Shown here in pieces: positions 9,417 to 22,900 of a stretch of 64,000 nt of DNA. The notes under the pieces are model-generated. The model had not been told where the DNA came from and searched no databases. It worked only from the letters and a program-made list of their open reading frames with translations. The DNA is from Cephalotrichum gorgonifer (lineage: Eukaryota > Ascomycota > Sordariomycetes > Microascales > Microascaceae). The stretch covers positions 1 to 64,000 of the forward strand of contig ONZQ02000022.1 of NCBI GenBank assembly GCA_900312665.1, written 5' to 3'. The stretch's first letter is position 1. Each line of letters starts with the position of its first letter. The position numbers were made by a program, and so were the translations under genes.

Positions 9417-11142
9417 GCCACGGGAGCTATGTAAGATGGAGAATCTGGCCAAATGCCAAGCGTGTAGGCCCTACTTGGAAACATAGACATAATCCATAAA
9501 TTCTTGCTCTGGTGTTTCTCGGACCTTTTTCTTTTTAGCTATCACACACGAAGCCCTCAGGAGTATATCGACCCTGGGTTTGGCTTCAGTCTGCGAAGCT
9601 CGAGGTTAATGGGCGGGTCATCTTGAAGCATTCCCACAGGTGTAGTTCTTATCGGCGAAAATCTCACCAATCTAAATGTCAGAAATGTTCGCCGTTATTT
9701 GTGATGTAGAAGACACTCTAAGCAAGACCATGGCTCGGTAGATTTGTTCAATTATGCCAATGCCTCCAACGGCCATCCCTATCCCCATATAACCAATGTC
9801 AAGTAATTTACAGTGTTGCATAATTCATCTCACGAATAAACATTTCTGGCCCCAGCATCACCATTCTAGGGTCCAATCGTCCGCTTACTATCCAGCTTGA
9901 CTTCCTGAGTACTGCCTGGATCTTTAAGCGGTTCCCACTAGGAAGCACAAGTTATGCGAAAGGACCTCGGGCCACTGCAAGGGGCCCAGGGGAACCAATG
10001 TGATTTTCTACCAGCTTCGAGGACGGAAAAAAAGGTTCAGGTTCTGACGGACTTCTTGCCGCGTGTCTTTGTCTTCGACCCGGGAGCCTGCATGTTCTTT
10101 GTCTTCGAACCGGGAGTCAACACGTGAAGAATACGGATGAGACTTCAAGAGCAGTATATAGACTCCAGAGACCTCGAAAAGAGCATACTTGTATAAAGTC
10201 GGCCTCGGTAAGATTCTATTAATAGAGCGGGATATAGAACCCTCCCCGCGGGTCGGCTTGCCGCGGACACTCGCGCGCGGCACACCAGGCGTGCCTTAAG
10301 AAGTGTGTCATGTCTAACGATTAGTTCAAGGAAACCAGCAGTGGATCTGGAATTGAGGAAATATTTCATTATCATCGTGTCGTTTGAAACTCGAGGTGCC
10401 TCACCCGCCCCTTGCCGTGAGTCTGTTCATGGCACAGATAAAACCTCCTTTCATAGCATTCGAGGATACGAATTAGGTTGAATAAACAAAGCCCTACCTC
10501 TCCAGCCGTCCCGTTTATACATTCCTGCCTGTCAAGGACATGGAAGAAGCCTGTGCATTTCGGCTTACTGAATTTTGAAACGGATATAGTTGTTGACCGT
10601 TCTATGGACCTACACCCAGCAACCCTTCAAGCACCATCTTGTCTGCTCTTGGATTCTTGATATGCTGCACCAATAGCATTTTCCATCCTCATCAATGACT
10701 TCAAAGGGGGCGTATGTTTCAGCTTACATTCATTGGATTGTTTAATAAGTCACATTCACATCTTATTCATTTCTACAACAATGGTACACCAGAATTTGTT
10801 TTGTGCACCAGTGTGTCTACCTTTTGATATTTAGCATAGTATTGTATTCAAGCTCTTTATTCACTTCATATATTCTATTTCCAGCAGCAGAGCTGTATTC
10901 AATTTTGTAGGCGTGCTCCAATGGGGAGAACCAGTATTCACACACCAGCATTCCCATATCTTGCACTGACTCTTTCACGAACCAAGCCATATAAGATCTC
11001 CTCTCCTCACCATTCTGATCTTTACACTATCTTCATAAACCTCCTTTACATCTTTATTCTCTGACACTGAAATCACGACATCTCTGTGCAACACAAAGTG
11101 GAACAGCCACCTATTGCCAGCCTTGCAGAGACAACTGCCATC
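9417..11142. other. Intergenic stretch, no gene supported
   Basis: No convincing open frame is present. A TCTTTGTCTTCGA-CCGGGAG word occurs twice with a 30-bp period (10066-10086 and 10096-10116). The last 300 bp are pyrimidine-rich and are probably the promoter and leader of the downstream glycosyltransferase. Confidence 0.5.
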
Positions 11143-12552
11143 ATGGCAAACTCAAGGGCCTCCTTCCGGGTCTATGCGCCGCATGCCATACCCCCAACCC
11201 TTGGGCTCTTCTTTTATGTGTGTGGAAGGCTCTGCAAAGACCCCGGTCTTGTCAGTTTCATTGCAGCATTTGTGTGGCGATACTACCGGCTTGCAGCCAC
11301 CCTCTACTCATGGACATGTCTTGTGGACAACCGCAAGACTCAACACACGCTCCCCGGCCAACCTCTGAAAGCTGATCGAGAATTCACCTCAAAGGATGTT
11401 ACCATAATCCTCCCCACCGTCCAAGTTTCTGATAACCCCAATCTTAGAGAATGTCTTGAGACCTGCTTCACGAACAACCCAAAGGGGGTATTCATCATCA
11501 CTGATAACCAGGACCGAGCAAAGGAAGTTAATGACCTACTCCTAACCATGAAGACCGATGGGGTACAGGTCAAGGTCAGCAGTGCCGACGTGGCGAGCAA
11601 GCGCCATCAGATGCTTCATCTGGTTAACGATGTCAAGACTCCTCTGATCTGCTATCTCGACGACCACGTCTTCTTGCCTCCGACGTTTCTTGAAAAGGTC
11701 CTGCCGGAATTCAAGGACGAGAATGTCGGGTTGTGCGGCACGATGAAGTCCGTTCGACGTGAGGACCACCTAGCTGGCGGTCCGTATCCTTTCCTCGAGT
11801 GGCTAAAGCGGTGGTGGAAGGCTTTCTGGAACTTCCTAGGCCGAGTGTATCTTGAACGGCACAATACCGACCTTAGTGTGACCGACGCTCTCGACAACAG
11901 CCACTTCGTCATCTCGGGGCGAGCAATGCTAATCGAGGCTCCCATCATGAAGGACCCGGAGTTCCAAGACGGATTCAAGAACGAGATGAAGAGGTTTTTC
12001 TTTTGGACTTTCGGGCCCATCGCTGCTGGCGACGACAACTACATTACACGATGGGTTCGTCGCATTGGCAAAAAGATCGTCTTCTCCAGAGCTACCGAGA
12101 TTCAGACAACCCTTGGAGTGTATCCGAAATTCATTTTCCAGTGCTTGCGCTGGAAGCGGACGACAATCGTCAATGCAGACGTTCTCACTGAGCCTTCCCT
12201 GTGGCGGCAGGCACCATGGACCATCTGGGTGACCTACATCCCGATGCTAACCAACGGCGCTCTTTTCTGGGATTCCTTCCTGGTATATCTGCTTTGGGGA
12301 AGCAAGCTCTATTCCGAAGCGAATAGCCCCGGTCTACTGACTTTCTCTCTCATGCTATTTATCTACCTGGCGAAAGCTGTTAGAATCGTGCGGTTGTTCC
12401 GAGACCACCCTGGTGACTTTTTCCTATTCTTCCTCCCTATTCCGGCATACCTTCTATTCATCTACTTCCACTCACTGATTAGCATCTGGGCATACCTCAC
12501 CTGGTGGGATCGCAGCTGGTCGGGTAGGAAGTTGAATGCCAAGAAAAACTAG
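11143..12552 (+). CDS. Family 2 glycosyltransferase (processive polysaccharide synthase type)
   Basis: This is a single-exon gene of 469 aa. The open frame extends upstream to a GTG, but the first ATG is at 11143 in a good context (CATCATGG). The protein starts with hydrophobic segments (about residues 15-55). Its GT2 catalytic domain holds LDDH near residue 173 (nucleotide-sugar and metal binding), GDDNY near 296 (catalytic base region) and QCLRW near 333, the Q-x-x-R-W signature of processive synthases. Three or more membrane helices follow to the C-terminus. Fungal homologues of this type include the Cps1/GT2 proteins needed for cell-surface polysaccharide and hyphal growth; the actual polymer is unknown. 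The chain probably sits in the plasma membrane and exports its product. Confidence 0.88.
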   Translation: MANSRASFRVYAPHAIPPTLGLFFYVCGRLCKDPGLVSFIAAFVWRYYRLAATLYSWTCLVDNRKTQHTLPGQPLKADREFTSKDVTIILPTVQVSDNPNLRECLETCFTNNPKGVFIITDNQDRAKEVNDLLLTMKTDGVQVKVSSADVASKRHQMLHLVNDVKTPLICYLDDHVFLPPTFLEKVLPEFKDENVGLCGTMKSVRREDHLAGGPYPFLEWLKRWWKAFWNFLGRVYLERHNTDLSVTDALDNSHFVISGRAMLIEAPIMKDPEFQDGFKNEMKRFFFWTFGPIAAGDDNYITRWVRRIGKKIVFSRATEIQTTLGVYPKFIFQCLRWKRTTIVNADVLTEPSLWRQAPWTIWVTYIPMLTNGALFWDSFLVYLLWGSKLYSEANSPGLLTFSLMLFIYLAKAVRIVRLFRDHPGDFFLFFLPIPAYLLFIYFHSLISIWAYLTWWDRSWSGRKLNAKKN

Positions 12553-13160
12553 GAGGGCGATGGACGGGCGCTCAGGATTGTTTTTCATTTGGCGCTGGAT
12601 CGTCAAAAAAAAAGTGTGCACCACCAACTGATTCGCCACCGCCGCAAGATGCTAGGGCCAGAAGTAGGAATTCAACCTCTTGAGTGGCAGGCTTCCACGG
12701 TTGTTACCTTTTTTAAGCATTCGAACACCTCGCCTCTGCATCAATCATGTACTCTTGGCGGCACGTTTGCTATCTCAAGAGCTCGTTCAGTCTTCAGTTA
12801 TGCCAATAAATTCATTACCTACTTTTGAGCCCGTTCTCCCCAATACAACCCCTCGTTGGCTAAACCGGAACCATGTGCATACAAAACACCATAATACCTA
12901 TTCCTACGTCAAGTTGTCCCTCATGTGAGATCTGGGGATGCATTGGTCGTCCAGAAGGGTGCGTGTAGTGCATTCGTGCAATAGTTTAACATGGATCATT
13001 TGCTGCAATCCATATTTTACTTCAAACCCGAAAAGTAGAACGGTCATGGGAAAGTACCAGAGTGTTTGTATGGCATTTGCGGCAATGGGAATAATTTGCA
13101 ATTATGCGCTAATTCTCCTACCAATCAATTTATCCCCCCCCCCCCAACGACTCTCAGCTC
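12553..13160. other. Intergenic stretch between convergent genes
   Basis: This is the 3' flank of both the glycosyltransferase and the JEN1-like gene. A run of about 12 C lies near 13134-13145. No gene is supported. Confidence 0.6.
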
Positions 13161-14864
13161 TTACTGGGACACACGTTTCTTCTCGGCGTGGTCAACGGAC
13201 TCCCTCTCCCCCTTATCCTCCACATTCCCCTTTTCCTCGTCGATAGGCTCGATCTTGGATTTAGACTCCAGGCCAGCAACAGCGTGCTCAAACTGTCGTC
13301 CTCGCCTCTCCGGTCCGAACATCGTCGTGACAACGATTCCCATCACGATGATAGCCGTCGCAACACCCATCGTTGGGCCGTATGCCTCCACCACGTCGCC
13401 GCTTTTGAGCGTGATGAACACGTTCTCCGCAATGCCGTTGACAATCTGCGTAGATGGGGAAGAAATCATGTTGCCCAACTGGTACGTGAGACCCGGGAAC
13501 GTAGATCGGAACGCAACGGGCGACAGCTCGTTCAAGTGAATGGGGATGACTCCCCAAGCACCCTGAACGAAGAACTGCATGAAGAATCCCGAGGCGCTTA
13601 GGCTTCTCTCGCCCTCTGGCAAGATCCATGCCGGGATCAGCAATCCGGAGATGAGGGCAGAACAGATAATCGCTCGGCGACGGCCAAAGAACTGGCTCAA
13701 GTATCCGACTATCGTGCCGCCGACGCAGGCACCGGTCTTCATGATGATAGACGCACGCGAGGCACCAGAGTTGTCAAGCTCCTTCTGCGTGAGCATAAAA
13801 GTGGTGTACGAGTCCTGGGAGGTATGCGAGTAGTAGTTGAACCAGGTGGAGAGGATGATGCAGTAGACACATATTCTCCACTCCTTGGAAAGCATCTGGC
13901 GAATGTCGCGCCAAAATGCGCCGGGAGATGATACCTTGTCACCTTTCTCCTTTGCCTCAAGGAATTGTTTCGACTCGGGGAACAGGGTGCGGATGAGGCC
14001 GATACCGATGGACAGGCCGGCTGAAGGCGCCAAGGTTAGCGAAAGTCTTGGCCATCTCTGTCACGCCAAGAAGCACAGTGTACATACCAGCAACCCAGAA
14101 TACGGTTTTCCAGCTCTCGGGTCCGTCGCCAACGCCAAGGTTAGCGCATGCAGCCAAGACGTAGCCAAGAGAATAGCCTTGCTGCAAGATGCCGGACATT
14201 AACCCACGCGCGTTCGAGCTATCGCGTCTATCATTAGCGCCTGTCGGAGAAATATCTAACCCCCCCTCTCCCCCTCCTATTAGGGGAATACTTACGGGCA
14301 ATGCTCCAGAGCCATGGCGATGGCATTTCCATAAACACCACCCATAAAAATGCCAAACAAACTCCTGACGGCTAAAAATTGTGCGAATGTCCTGCTGTAA
14401 ATTGTCGCAATCTGGAGGACGCCGAGGACGACCATGTTCAGGACCATGGGCCACTTGCGGCCATACTTGTCTCCCGCGAGGCCAAATATAGCAGCCCCCA
14501 CGGAGCGAAATAGTAGAGTGAGGGTGATTGCCGTCGTGATATTCGTCTTCGATTGATCGTAGTAATCCGCCAGCTTTTTAGTCTGGATAGAGAGGGCGTG
14601 GAAGTCGAAAGCGTCGGCGGTCCAGGAGGCGAAGCCCACGAGGAAGAAGAGCCAGTCCCTCAGAGATAGCTGCGCGAAGAGAGAGATTGGGTTTTGGATG
14701 CGATCGGGTTGCCGCCACTCGCAGCGAGTCTCGCCGTACTCGTTGGAAAGCACTACACGCTGCTTCCAGATGAACAGGTCACGCCATGCCTGCTTTGCGG
14801 TGGGAATGATACCCTGGGCCAGGTCATCGGCGGGCTCGTTCTGGGGTGTTTCCGTAGTACTCAT
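13161..14864 (-). CDS. JEN1-type monocarboxylate/H+ symporter (MFS)
   Basis: Three exons on the minus strand (14864-14296, 14218-14088, 14020-13161) with introns of 77 and 67 bp encode 519 aa. The ATG at 14864 is preferred over an upstream in-frame TTG. The protein has about 12 membrane segments. In the first half are the MFS loop G-D-K-Y-G-R-K-W and the conserved RSLFGI-MGG-YGNA run. In the second half, SHTSQDSYTTF preceded by N-Y-Y matches the N-x-x-S/T-H-x-S/T-Q-D-x-x-x-T signature of the Jen1 family, which imports lactate, pyruvate or dicarboxylates with protons. The acceptor at 14219 was chosen because it keeps the usual spacing between CP and ARGLMSG. The C-terminal tail is charged and cytosolic. 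Such genes are usually glucose-repressed. Confidence 0.9.
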
Positions 14865-14972
14865 TGTCAAGGCTTCCAAGATTTAGGGTTGGGGGAGGCA
14901 AAGGGACGAGGTGCGAGGATACTAATGACTGGAAAACGTAAAAAACCAGGGAGTTGATTTTACCAGGTGTCG

Positions 14973-14986
14973 GGTATACTTATATG
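14973..14986 (-). promoter_or_regulatory. TATA-like element of the JEN1-type gene
   Basis: The minus strand reads CATATAAGTATACC about 110 bp upstream of the ATG at 14864, a plausible core promoter. Confidence 0.45.
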
Positions 14987-17900
14987 AACACTTGACCAGC
15001 CTCTGACGCCCGACCACAGCTTCCCCGCCATTTTTGTCTTATCGTATGTATTCCCCGCCTTTTTGTCTCATCACGCCCCCATACTGTTACGAGCCCTCCG
15101 TCCGCCGCGATCTACTGCCGGTCCCACTCCACAAGTAGGGGTACAAATGCGGGAATGCAGAAGTAGGCCCGAAGAGTATCGGTACTCGTATACACACGAT
15201 GTGGATCACACTGGTAAAATAGAGTACTACGCTACATGATGTGGATCATATTTGTAAAATCAAATCCGAAAGCCTTACGTTTATTCTCGTTGCCGAGGAC
15301 GTCCGGGGAGTGCTACCTCGCAGGCGATTAAACTTAAATCTTAGCGTGCTAAAGTGTAACTTAAAACATTCTTTAGTGGCTGTCTAATAAACGCTGTGGT
15401 CGCTAGGGCCCGCCACAAGGGTGCCAGAATAATACTGTTCAGGGGAATAAGGAACCGACCGGGACATGGGTCCGGCGTGCTAGGTGGTGGACAGAAAGCC
15501 CTCGATCTCGCGATCAAATGTCAGGGCTTTTGAATGCTCGTACGACTGGCAGTGTAGGCAGATTGGTGTTCCTCTTGGAAAGGCTCAGGCCCCGAGAAGA
15601 TCGGCGACGATACCCCGGGAAGACCGAGAAGATCAGCACCAATAATACCCGAGAAAAGATCAGGTGGAGATTGAGAATACGGGCGCCGAAAAATTTTGCT
15701 CGTACGAGTACATCGACGCTCGAGGTTGCACGGCAGGAGAACCCGACGTGTCCCGGCTCCGGTTATACAGGGTACGCAATGACCCATCAGGGACTGATCC
15801 AAATACATTGAGATGGCAGCGACAACCGTGGCTGTGCCTTCTTGCTTTATGCGTCTGTAGTCCTTGCTAACTAATACTCAAATAGTACACCTATTCTAAT
15901 TACGGCCTCGCTTTTTGTCGGAGAGCCGCTCTCCTCGTAAACCAAGCATTTTTGAGGTGGACCGCAAGGATGCCGGAAGGTGGCCGGAAACACGGGGCCG
16001 GGGAGTGGCCAAAGGGGGTGTAATTACCCCCAAACTTGGAGACGTTGATTTGTCTGACAATAACTACACGTATGTACATCAGCGGTGGTCAGCAAGCCAG
16101 CGAGCACTCGTCATCTCAGTGTTTTGCATCATTATCCGTACGGAGTACCCGTACAGGTACTCTTCTCACACTTAATGTAGGATATACTATGGATAGCTTG
16201 CTTCTTTTCCTGCTGCCCGGATCTCCAGTTCCCCGCATCCAACCTTCCCCGTTTCATGTTTTTTTTTTCTTTTATCTTACCTTCGATTTCCAAACCACTG
16301 CCCGACTAGGAAGGTACCATCAACTTCCTCCGCACGAGCAGAGGATCGACACTGAACAAACCGGAATGAGTCGTTTTACCATCCACGGGACCTTTCACTC
16401 GAATGACTTTTCCACCATTTCAGCGTAATGCCCACTTGGTACACCACCCACATAAAAAGTACCCCTCCGATCGGTTAAACCATGGCTTGCCTGGATGTCA
16501 GATATTGGGGGGGGGGGGCGTGTCAGAATACTGGTGCCACCCATGACCGGTCGCCGTAAACAGTTGGGCGATCGCAGGTACTTCAAGAAAGGTACATGGT
16601 AGGCTTGAGTGCAAAAAAAGAGGTTCCTTCTTCCGAATTGGAGGGAGGTGTGTGACCAAAACCTTGGCTAATGTTCCGGGGCCCGAGAGATATAAGGGGA
16701 AAAAACTTGGCACTGCAGATCATACCCCGATACCCCCCCAAGCTCCTCCAAATCCTTCAAAAGCCCGTTTTGACATCCGACATTCTCCCACAATCCAACA
16801 AATCGTCGTGGGCGGCAGATTGTTCTGCCGCTCTCCCCCCCGCCCCCACAAGGCGGTCCCCGCAAAAGGGGGGTATTAGACGCGTGACAGGGTGCGGGGT
16901 AAGGACACACACAGTGATCTCGGATGTCCAAGACTATGCTTGAATACATCAACAATACGGAACATCCACACCCAGTCGAGGTGGTACTGGGGCTTCCCGC
17001 GGGGCAGACAGTTGTCCCAGAAAGCTAGAGATGAATCTCAATATTGATGTGACTTTCTCCAAATCCCGTACTTTCAATCTCAGTGTAACAAAACTTCACT
17101 GAATGCAGTGTAGAGACCGCTAAGCAGGGAGCTCTAATCGGTGCCACTCGGCCTACCATTCCGAATTCGAATATCTCGGGTTATCACCGCTGCAGCTCGG
17201 AAGGAACGCATCGGCGACCCCGAAGGAACAGGGGCAAATGCAAAGCACATACACTCTCCACAAGCAACAAACAAAAGATCCCGCCGTCTTGATGGTCACC
17301 CACCCTCACCCCTTACCCCCATACCCAGTCAACACGCGGGACAAGTCTGCGAGCACTTGGACCCCACGCCAAGACCTCGTGGCCGTTGCCCTTCTCAGAA
17401 AGTCTAACATCGCTCATTACCCACACTCCGGTTGTTCCCTTGACCCGTTCGAAGTCAAGAATACTTCCGTTCCGGTTCTATCCGACCACTTCTAGATTTA
17501 ATACTCGCGTGTACTCTGTTTCCCCTGACCGTCTTCCCCACCTCCGCTTTGCATATTGTGGAGAATTCCAATTTCTACACAACCTCCCACTTACAACAAG
17601 TTTACCATCTTTTTATTATGTGCCAATATTCTGGCCTCAAACCCCTGGAGCGTTCACATGTCAATTACATCGAAACACATCAACCTTATCTTGGTGTAAG
17701 GGACTTGTAGTAGGACAAACCAACCAAATCTCAGGACATGTTTCCCAACTTCGCTATATAAATGCCCATAATATGGAGTCCCTACTTAGCTCAATGATCA
17801 CCGTCCCACCTTGTTTATGCGATTAGCTGGTATGTACCCCTAGCCATTATGACCCTGTACACGGACTTTATCAAATACTACTCGCTGGGGACTGGTGGCG

Positions 17901-18645
17901 CGGAGCGGGACGAGACGCCATCCACAAGCAACCGCATGACGATTGTATCTAAGCTGCTGAACCTAGGAAATAAGGGTTACATATGAAACACCCTACGTTA
18001 ACGTTTGAAGAATGTATGATAAAAAGTGCATGTCTTGGCTCCCGCAGGCCGCCGCCTAGTTACCAGATGCTCCGAAGGCTGTTCGAGGCTGGAGGTCCGT
18101 CAATGCTACTATGAAGCCTTATAAAGACGGGATGACCCCCACATATCCCGTCGGTAGTTTACCCGCTTCTAGTCCGCTGTCATTCGCATCGGGATCTTTT
18201 GTCGCATAGCCATCCGAGAGTAATCAACACCTTAATATGACTCCAAATCCATTAACGTTGGACCCAAAATGGCACTACAAAACGACACGGGACAAGGGCA
18301 CAGTATAAAGATGCCTGAATACAGGTCACCCTTCAAAAGGCGATCGAGCATCCAAAGTGATAATGTGGGCATAGTACTGGAGTAAATCACATCCCACCCT
18401 TAGTTGACCGGCTGATTGGCCTGGGAAACTGCCGGGAACGGTACAATCTGCAGAATGATACATTATTGGCTAACAGTAAATCCGAAACCAATACACAGTT
18501 GAGAAGACGAGAAGTCTTTCATATATAGCACACCGAAACACTAACCCCTCACCCCGAGAGCTACACCTGGCTGGAATTACCCACTAACAACCCCAAAGAC
18601 TCTCCTATCCATGGAGTCTTCCTCTCCCTTTACGACAGGTCCCAG
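14987..18645. other. Long gene-poor intergenic stretch
   Basis: About 3.6 kb with no supported gene. Open frames of 60-146 codons occur but lack domains, start context or intron partners. It contains homopolymer runs, for example 11 G near 16507-16517 and several C-rich tracts between 16720 and 16870. Confidence 0.5.
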
Positions 18646-19782
18646 TTACCGGGGAGCTCTGTGAGCCCTATAGAAACCGTTATTAGCATCCATCAAACTC
18701 GAATCACACAACGAAGTCAACTTACACCCATCGTCGCCAACAGGCTCGACAGCCATCTGCGCCTTGGCGCACTGATTGGAAACAGAGTCGGCCTGCCTCG
18801 CCATCCCGGGACAGTTGACGCCGTTGCACTTCATATCCATGGCCCTCTGGAGCGCATCGCCCTTCCAGCCGAAGAGGTAGTCGCCGTGGATACCAGCACC
18901 AGTGGTGTCACCCATGGCCCAAACGAATGGCTGAGATCCATCCTCAGGCCATTCATTGGTATCGGCGAACTTGCCGCCAGTGTCGAACATGATCTCGTAC
19001 ATGACCTGGGGAATCTTGACTGGATGGGAAGCGGGGCAGGCGCCGCCTGACTCGAAGGTTCCCTGGGCAGGGTACGCGACGTGATCTTGGTGGTTCGCCG
19101 TGTCGAGCGTCTTGCCATCCCAACAGGTCGGGAACGTAATGGTAACACGCCAGCCACCGTGGCAGGGCTTCTTCGGGAACAGGGGGGTATCCGCGCCCGT
19201 GCAGGGAGCACCGCCGAAGGGCTGCTGCTGGTAGTTCTCCTCACAGCGGAAGCACAGCTGCCGGGGAACCTTAGCCGCGTCGCGGTTGGCCGGGTCGCCA
19301 ATAAGCATCCGGAATCCCTTAGTTACCGGTGTTAGCGTATGATCTCACGCTCCTCAAACGAACAATGTACGTACCGGCTGGAAAGTGGTAACCCTGTCAC
19401 TCGCCCTGTATCCACGAATGTAGTATACAGTCATCCCTCCCTTGATCTGACCCAAGCCCAAGTTGGCAAAGATAGGGACATTCTTGAACGTGCCATTGCG
19501 GGCGCGGAAGTACAGGTTCGGCGTCCAGTAGTTGGAAAAGTCCTCCGCGAACGAACACGTAGTACATGTGGCATCCCTCGCGGGGTCAAGGGAGCTTGGC
19601 TCCATGCTGGCGTTGAAGGAGTTTCCTCCGATGATCTGATGCATGTGGGGAGAAGGCAGCTGGCCAGGGTTGACGAGCGGGTCGATGCGATCCAAGGTGA
19701 GCTGGGAGCATCCGAAGCGCATCAGCTCCTGCGCAGCCCCCAACTGGGCAACCGCGAGGGCGAGGAAAGGCTTGAGCATCAT
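18646..19782 (-). CDS. Secreted DUF1996 protein
   Basis: Two exons (19782-19375 and 19317-18646) with a 57-bp intron encode 359 aa. Residues 1-18 are a signal peptide (MMLKPFLALAVAQLGAAQ). The mature part matches what is known of DUF1996: an R-F-G-C-S-Q-L segment near the start, an SPHMHQIIGGNSFN block, a YWTPNLYF segment, then C-x-D-G-K-T-L-D with N-H-x-D-H-V-A-Y-P, and C-P-x-S-H-P-V-K-I-P-Q. Several cysteines suggest disulfides. The function of DUF1996 is not known; members are common among secreted proteins of ascomycetes. This one lacks the WSC domain that some relatives carry. Confidence 0.9.
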
Positions 19783-19904
19783 GTTTGGCTGTAGGCAAGG
19801 GATCCAAGGTTGATGGAATGGTGCCTAGTTTGGCGTGGGATGATACAAAAGAGGAGAAAGGAAGAACGCCGAAGGCCAAGGGGGACACCATCCCCTCTCA
19901 CCCA

Positions 19905-19913
19905 TTTATATAC
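19905..19913 (-). promoter_or_regulatory. TATA-like element of the DUF1996 gene
   Basis: The minus strand reads GTATATAAA about 125 bp upstream of the start at 19782. Confidence 0.45.
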
Positions 19914-22900
19914 CACGTTATCCGGTTGGTATAAGCCAGGTTTTATAACCCCCAGACATCATCACCGTGTATCTGGATCAATTTCTCCCTCCGCTAGCGC
20001 TGCCTGTGATGAAGCCGAGGGAGCCAAAGAGACCGTGTGGCAGGTGAAAACAAATGCCCCATATTAGTGATATATCATGCCTGGATGTCCATTGGGCCGG
20101 CTTTTTCGCACCCGTTTACAAATGGTCGGCCTTTAATATATTTAAAAGTCCGGGGTAAATGAAGACGGCTGTCAATCTACTATTGACCTACCATCGTCTA
20201 TGAGGCCGGGAATTGGCTCTCTGCCGATTAGCCGGGAAGAGCAGGACTGGCCTAAAACAGGACCACACATACCCGCTTAGCTTGTTAAGACCAAGGCCTA
20301 CGGGCTATTAATGTAGGCGCGATCACCGATGCTTTATATCTTTCACCCGGCAGTTGTGGATCGGTAGATCCATCGGGCGATCTTTCAGAACCGGTTTCCC
20401 TATCTGTAGGTAATCCAAGCTCGATGTTCCCACGATAATTGAGATATGCCGCAGCCTTCATCGAAAGTGGTGCAAAGAATTTCCCTGTTGCCGATTTTCA
20501 GAGAACAATACGACAGGTAAAAACTGGTTAGTTTTGGTAACACTCATTAGCTACAACTGACGCTTTACTTTCCTGAGACTATGATGTCGTTGCGTTTGAA
20601 AGCCGAGAGGACCACGTACCCCCTGACTGAAGATGGATTCTTCGGCAGGTGATCCATGCCATATACAGCTCCATCCATCTCCTTGGCAATTTTCCCTACT
20701 CTATATAGAGCTTCGCATCCAATACACATCCAATAGGGAGAAGATGTAGGAGAAACTGGCTCCAGGATCCTCCTGTCGTGACTGGCTTTTCGAATAGTTT
20801 GACAGGTCACTCACTACGTGCTGCACAACACCCGAACCAAGGCTGCCCTGGACTTTGCCTGCCGAATTTTGACCCCGTGCTAATTATAAATAAAGTAGAA
20901 GGCTCTACACGTGTCGTTTGAAACAGATTGAGACACAATGTTAGTGTCATGGCTCCAACCTTCGGCCTCGGCTCCTCCCATCCCATCATGGCAGAGCACA
21001 AATGCATCTCCTCATGCTGATGTGGCGCAGCTGAGGCCTTGTCTTTTGGGGCTGTATCAGAGGATACGGAATCGCAGGATGTGTGGAATATTTTACTTGA
21101 CACTAACATAAGAGTCTCGAACGACGAGTTGGTGTTACAAACATTCTTGACCCAGGGCGGGACTGGAGATAAGATAGTCGGGTAAAGACGCCAGCATCGG
21201 CATATCTTGCGGCAAAGTCTCCCCGCCCTTTTCCTATCTACTCGAGAGGTTAGGCTGCCGCGAATCCGGTTGAATCCAGTCACAAGTATTATTCGAACCT
21301 TATGTTCCCACTCTTAACTGCTACTTCTCACTGCCAGTCTCGCGAAGAATCGAGTGATGACTCACCCTTGTTTGTCGGATAGGGTTATCCGCTCATCCAT
21401 GGAATTTCGCATAGGATTCTTGGGAAGCAGAGGTCCCCCATGTCATCAATCTCTAGGAAACACCGAGAAAACGACGAAATGATGACAGGAGTGACACTAT
21501 CTTCACTGGAAAGATGTGTGTTCGGCTTCTACGCAGATCTTACTTGGTGGTAGACCAGAAATATGACGAAAAATAGTAGAGAAATTATAATGATAATGCC
21601 TTCATAGTTACCTTCCCTCTCAAACAATGTTGATCATTCGCCTGTCCTTTTGCTCTCCGGCGCCATAGCGGCATCCCCGGGGTTATTATTATGCTACATT
21701 AACTATTACCCTACTTATTATTCATTATACCGAGTAGAACCCCCCGGCATATGACCGTGTGTTATGGAAGAGCTGGGGAAGATAACCATGGATCTTGAGT
21801 CGTGCTTGACTAGATGCACAGCATATGTAGGGGTGGTGAAATGCTGGTCGATGTCAAGGGCGAGAGAGATAGGCGGAATGTTATAGACTGGCCTGAGCGG
21901 TGGGTGGATATAGAAGCGAGTTCGCGTCAGGGTGCGACTGATGCTTTGAGGAATCGCGCGAACACAAATATGAGTAATGGGAGTGAGAAAGGGAGGTCGC
22001 CATGATACTACATTTCGGGGGCCGGAGAAGGAAACCACCTTCTACACTTGCAGAGGTCTCTGATACGATGTTTATTGACTCTTATCCGAATCCTGTATGG
22101 GGAAGGATCTGGAGCCTCGGGGTAGAGGATGACTGCCCTTAGCGAGGTCAGGGCATTGGCATTTCGGTAGTGTTCAGATACTCCGAGATTCTTACCTCTC
22201 CACACCCGCACGATGAGCCATGCTCCTCTTAGCGTGTGATAAAACCACTAGGCAATAATGAAGGTGGCGCAAGAGCCGCGCTCGTATTAACACCTGCAAT
22301 TCTTTTAAGACTTCGAGCCCGGGGCCTGCAGCTGACATATTCGGAGAGTTTAGCTGCCTCGCCCGCTGCCGCTTCTTTGCCGAGGAAGGGTCGGGTATTC
22401 TCACCTCTCCGCAGTTGTTGAGGAAACGTGACCAATGACCTTGGAAATAGCAAACTGATCCGATATTACGCCACCGCTATCTCGGGACGGCATATCCACC
22501 TTGACATAGCATAGCCTTGGTCAAGCCAGTCTACATCAATATATCAACTTCCCGGGTCAGATTGTGCACGAAACCATAACCGCACAGACATTCGAATCTT
22601 CGATCTACCCATGTGCAAGATAACCCCTGTAGATAACTGCTATTACGATGTGCATCTCTATTGGGAAAGGGTTGATCACCTCACAAGCGATCTCCACATT
22701 TTAAGCTGGCCCCGATCGGGAACGGAATCCGCACTTTTGCATTAATATACGGACCATAAAGATTGGTGAAACCGCTCAAGTCATCACACCTGATGAACTG
22801 AGTTGAGACGAGGCAACTTGCAAGGCACGGCCTCAGCCGTTCATATCCGATCCCCGTGTGGGTAAAGACGCCTACATCAGCCTTGAAGTATTGTGAGGAA

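Noticed and set aside
11086..11142. A 5' extension of the glycosyltransferase frame
   Set aside because: It starts at GTG; the first ATG with good context is at 11143.
17386..17826. A 146-aa + frame
   Set aside because: No domain, no partner exon, and Ser/Thr/Pro-rich sequence as expected of pyrimidine-rich non-coding DNA.
20807..21283. A 158-aa minus frame
   Set aside because: No recognisable motif, signal or neighbour; the amino-acid pattern looks like non-coding sequence.
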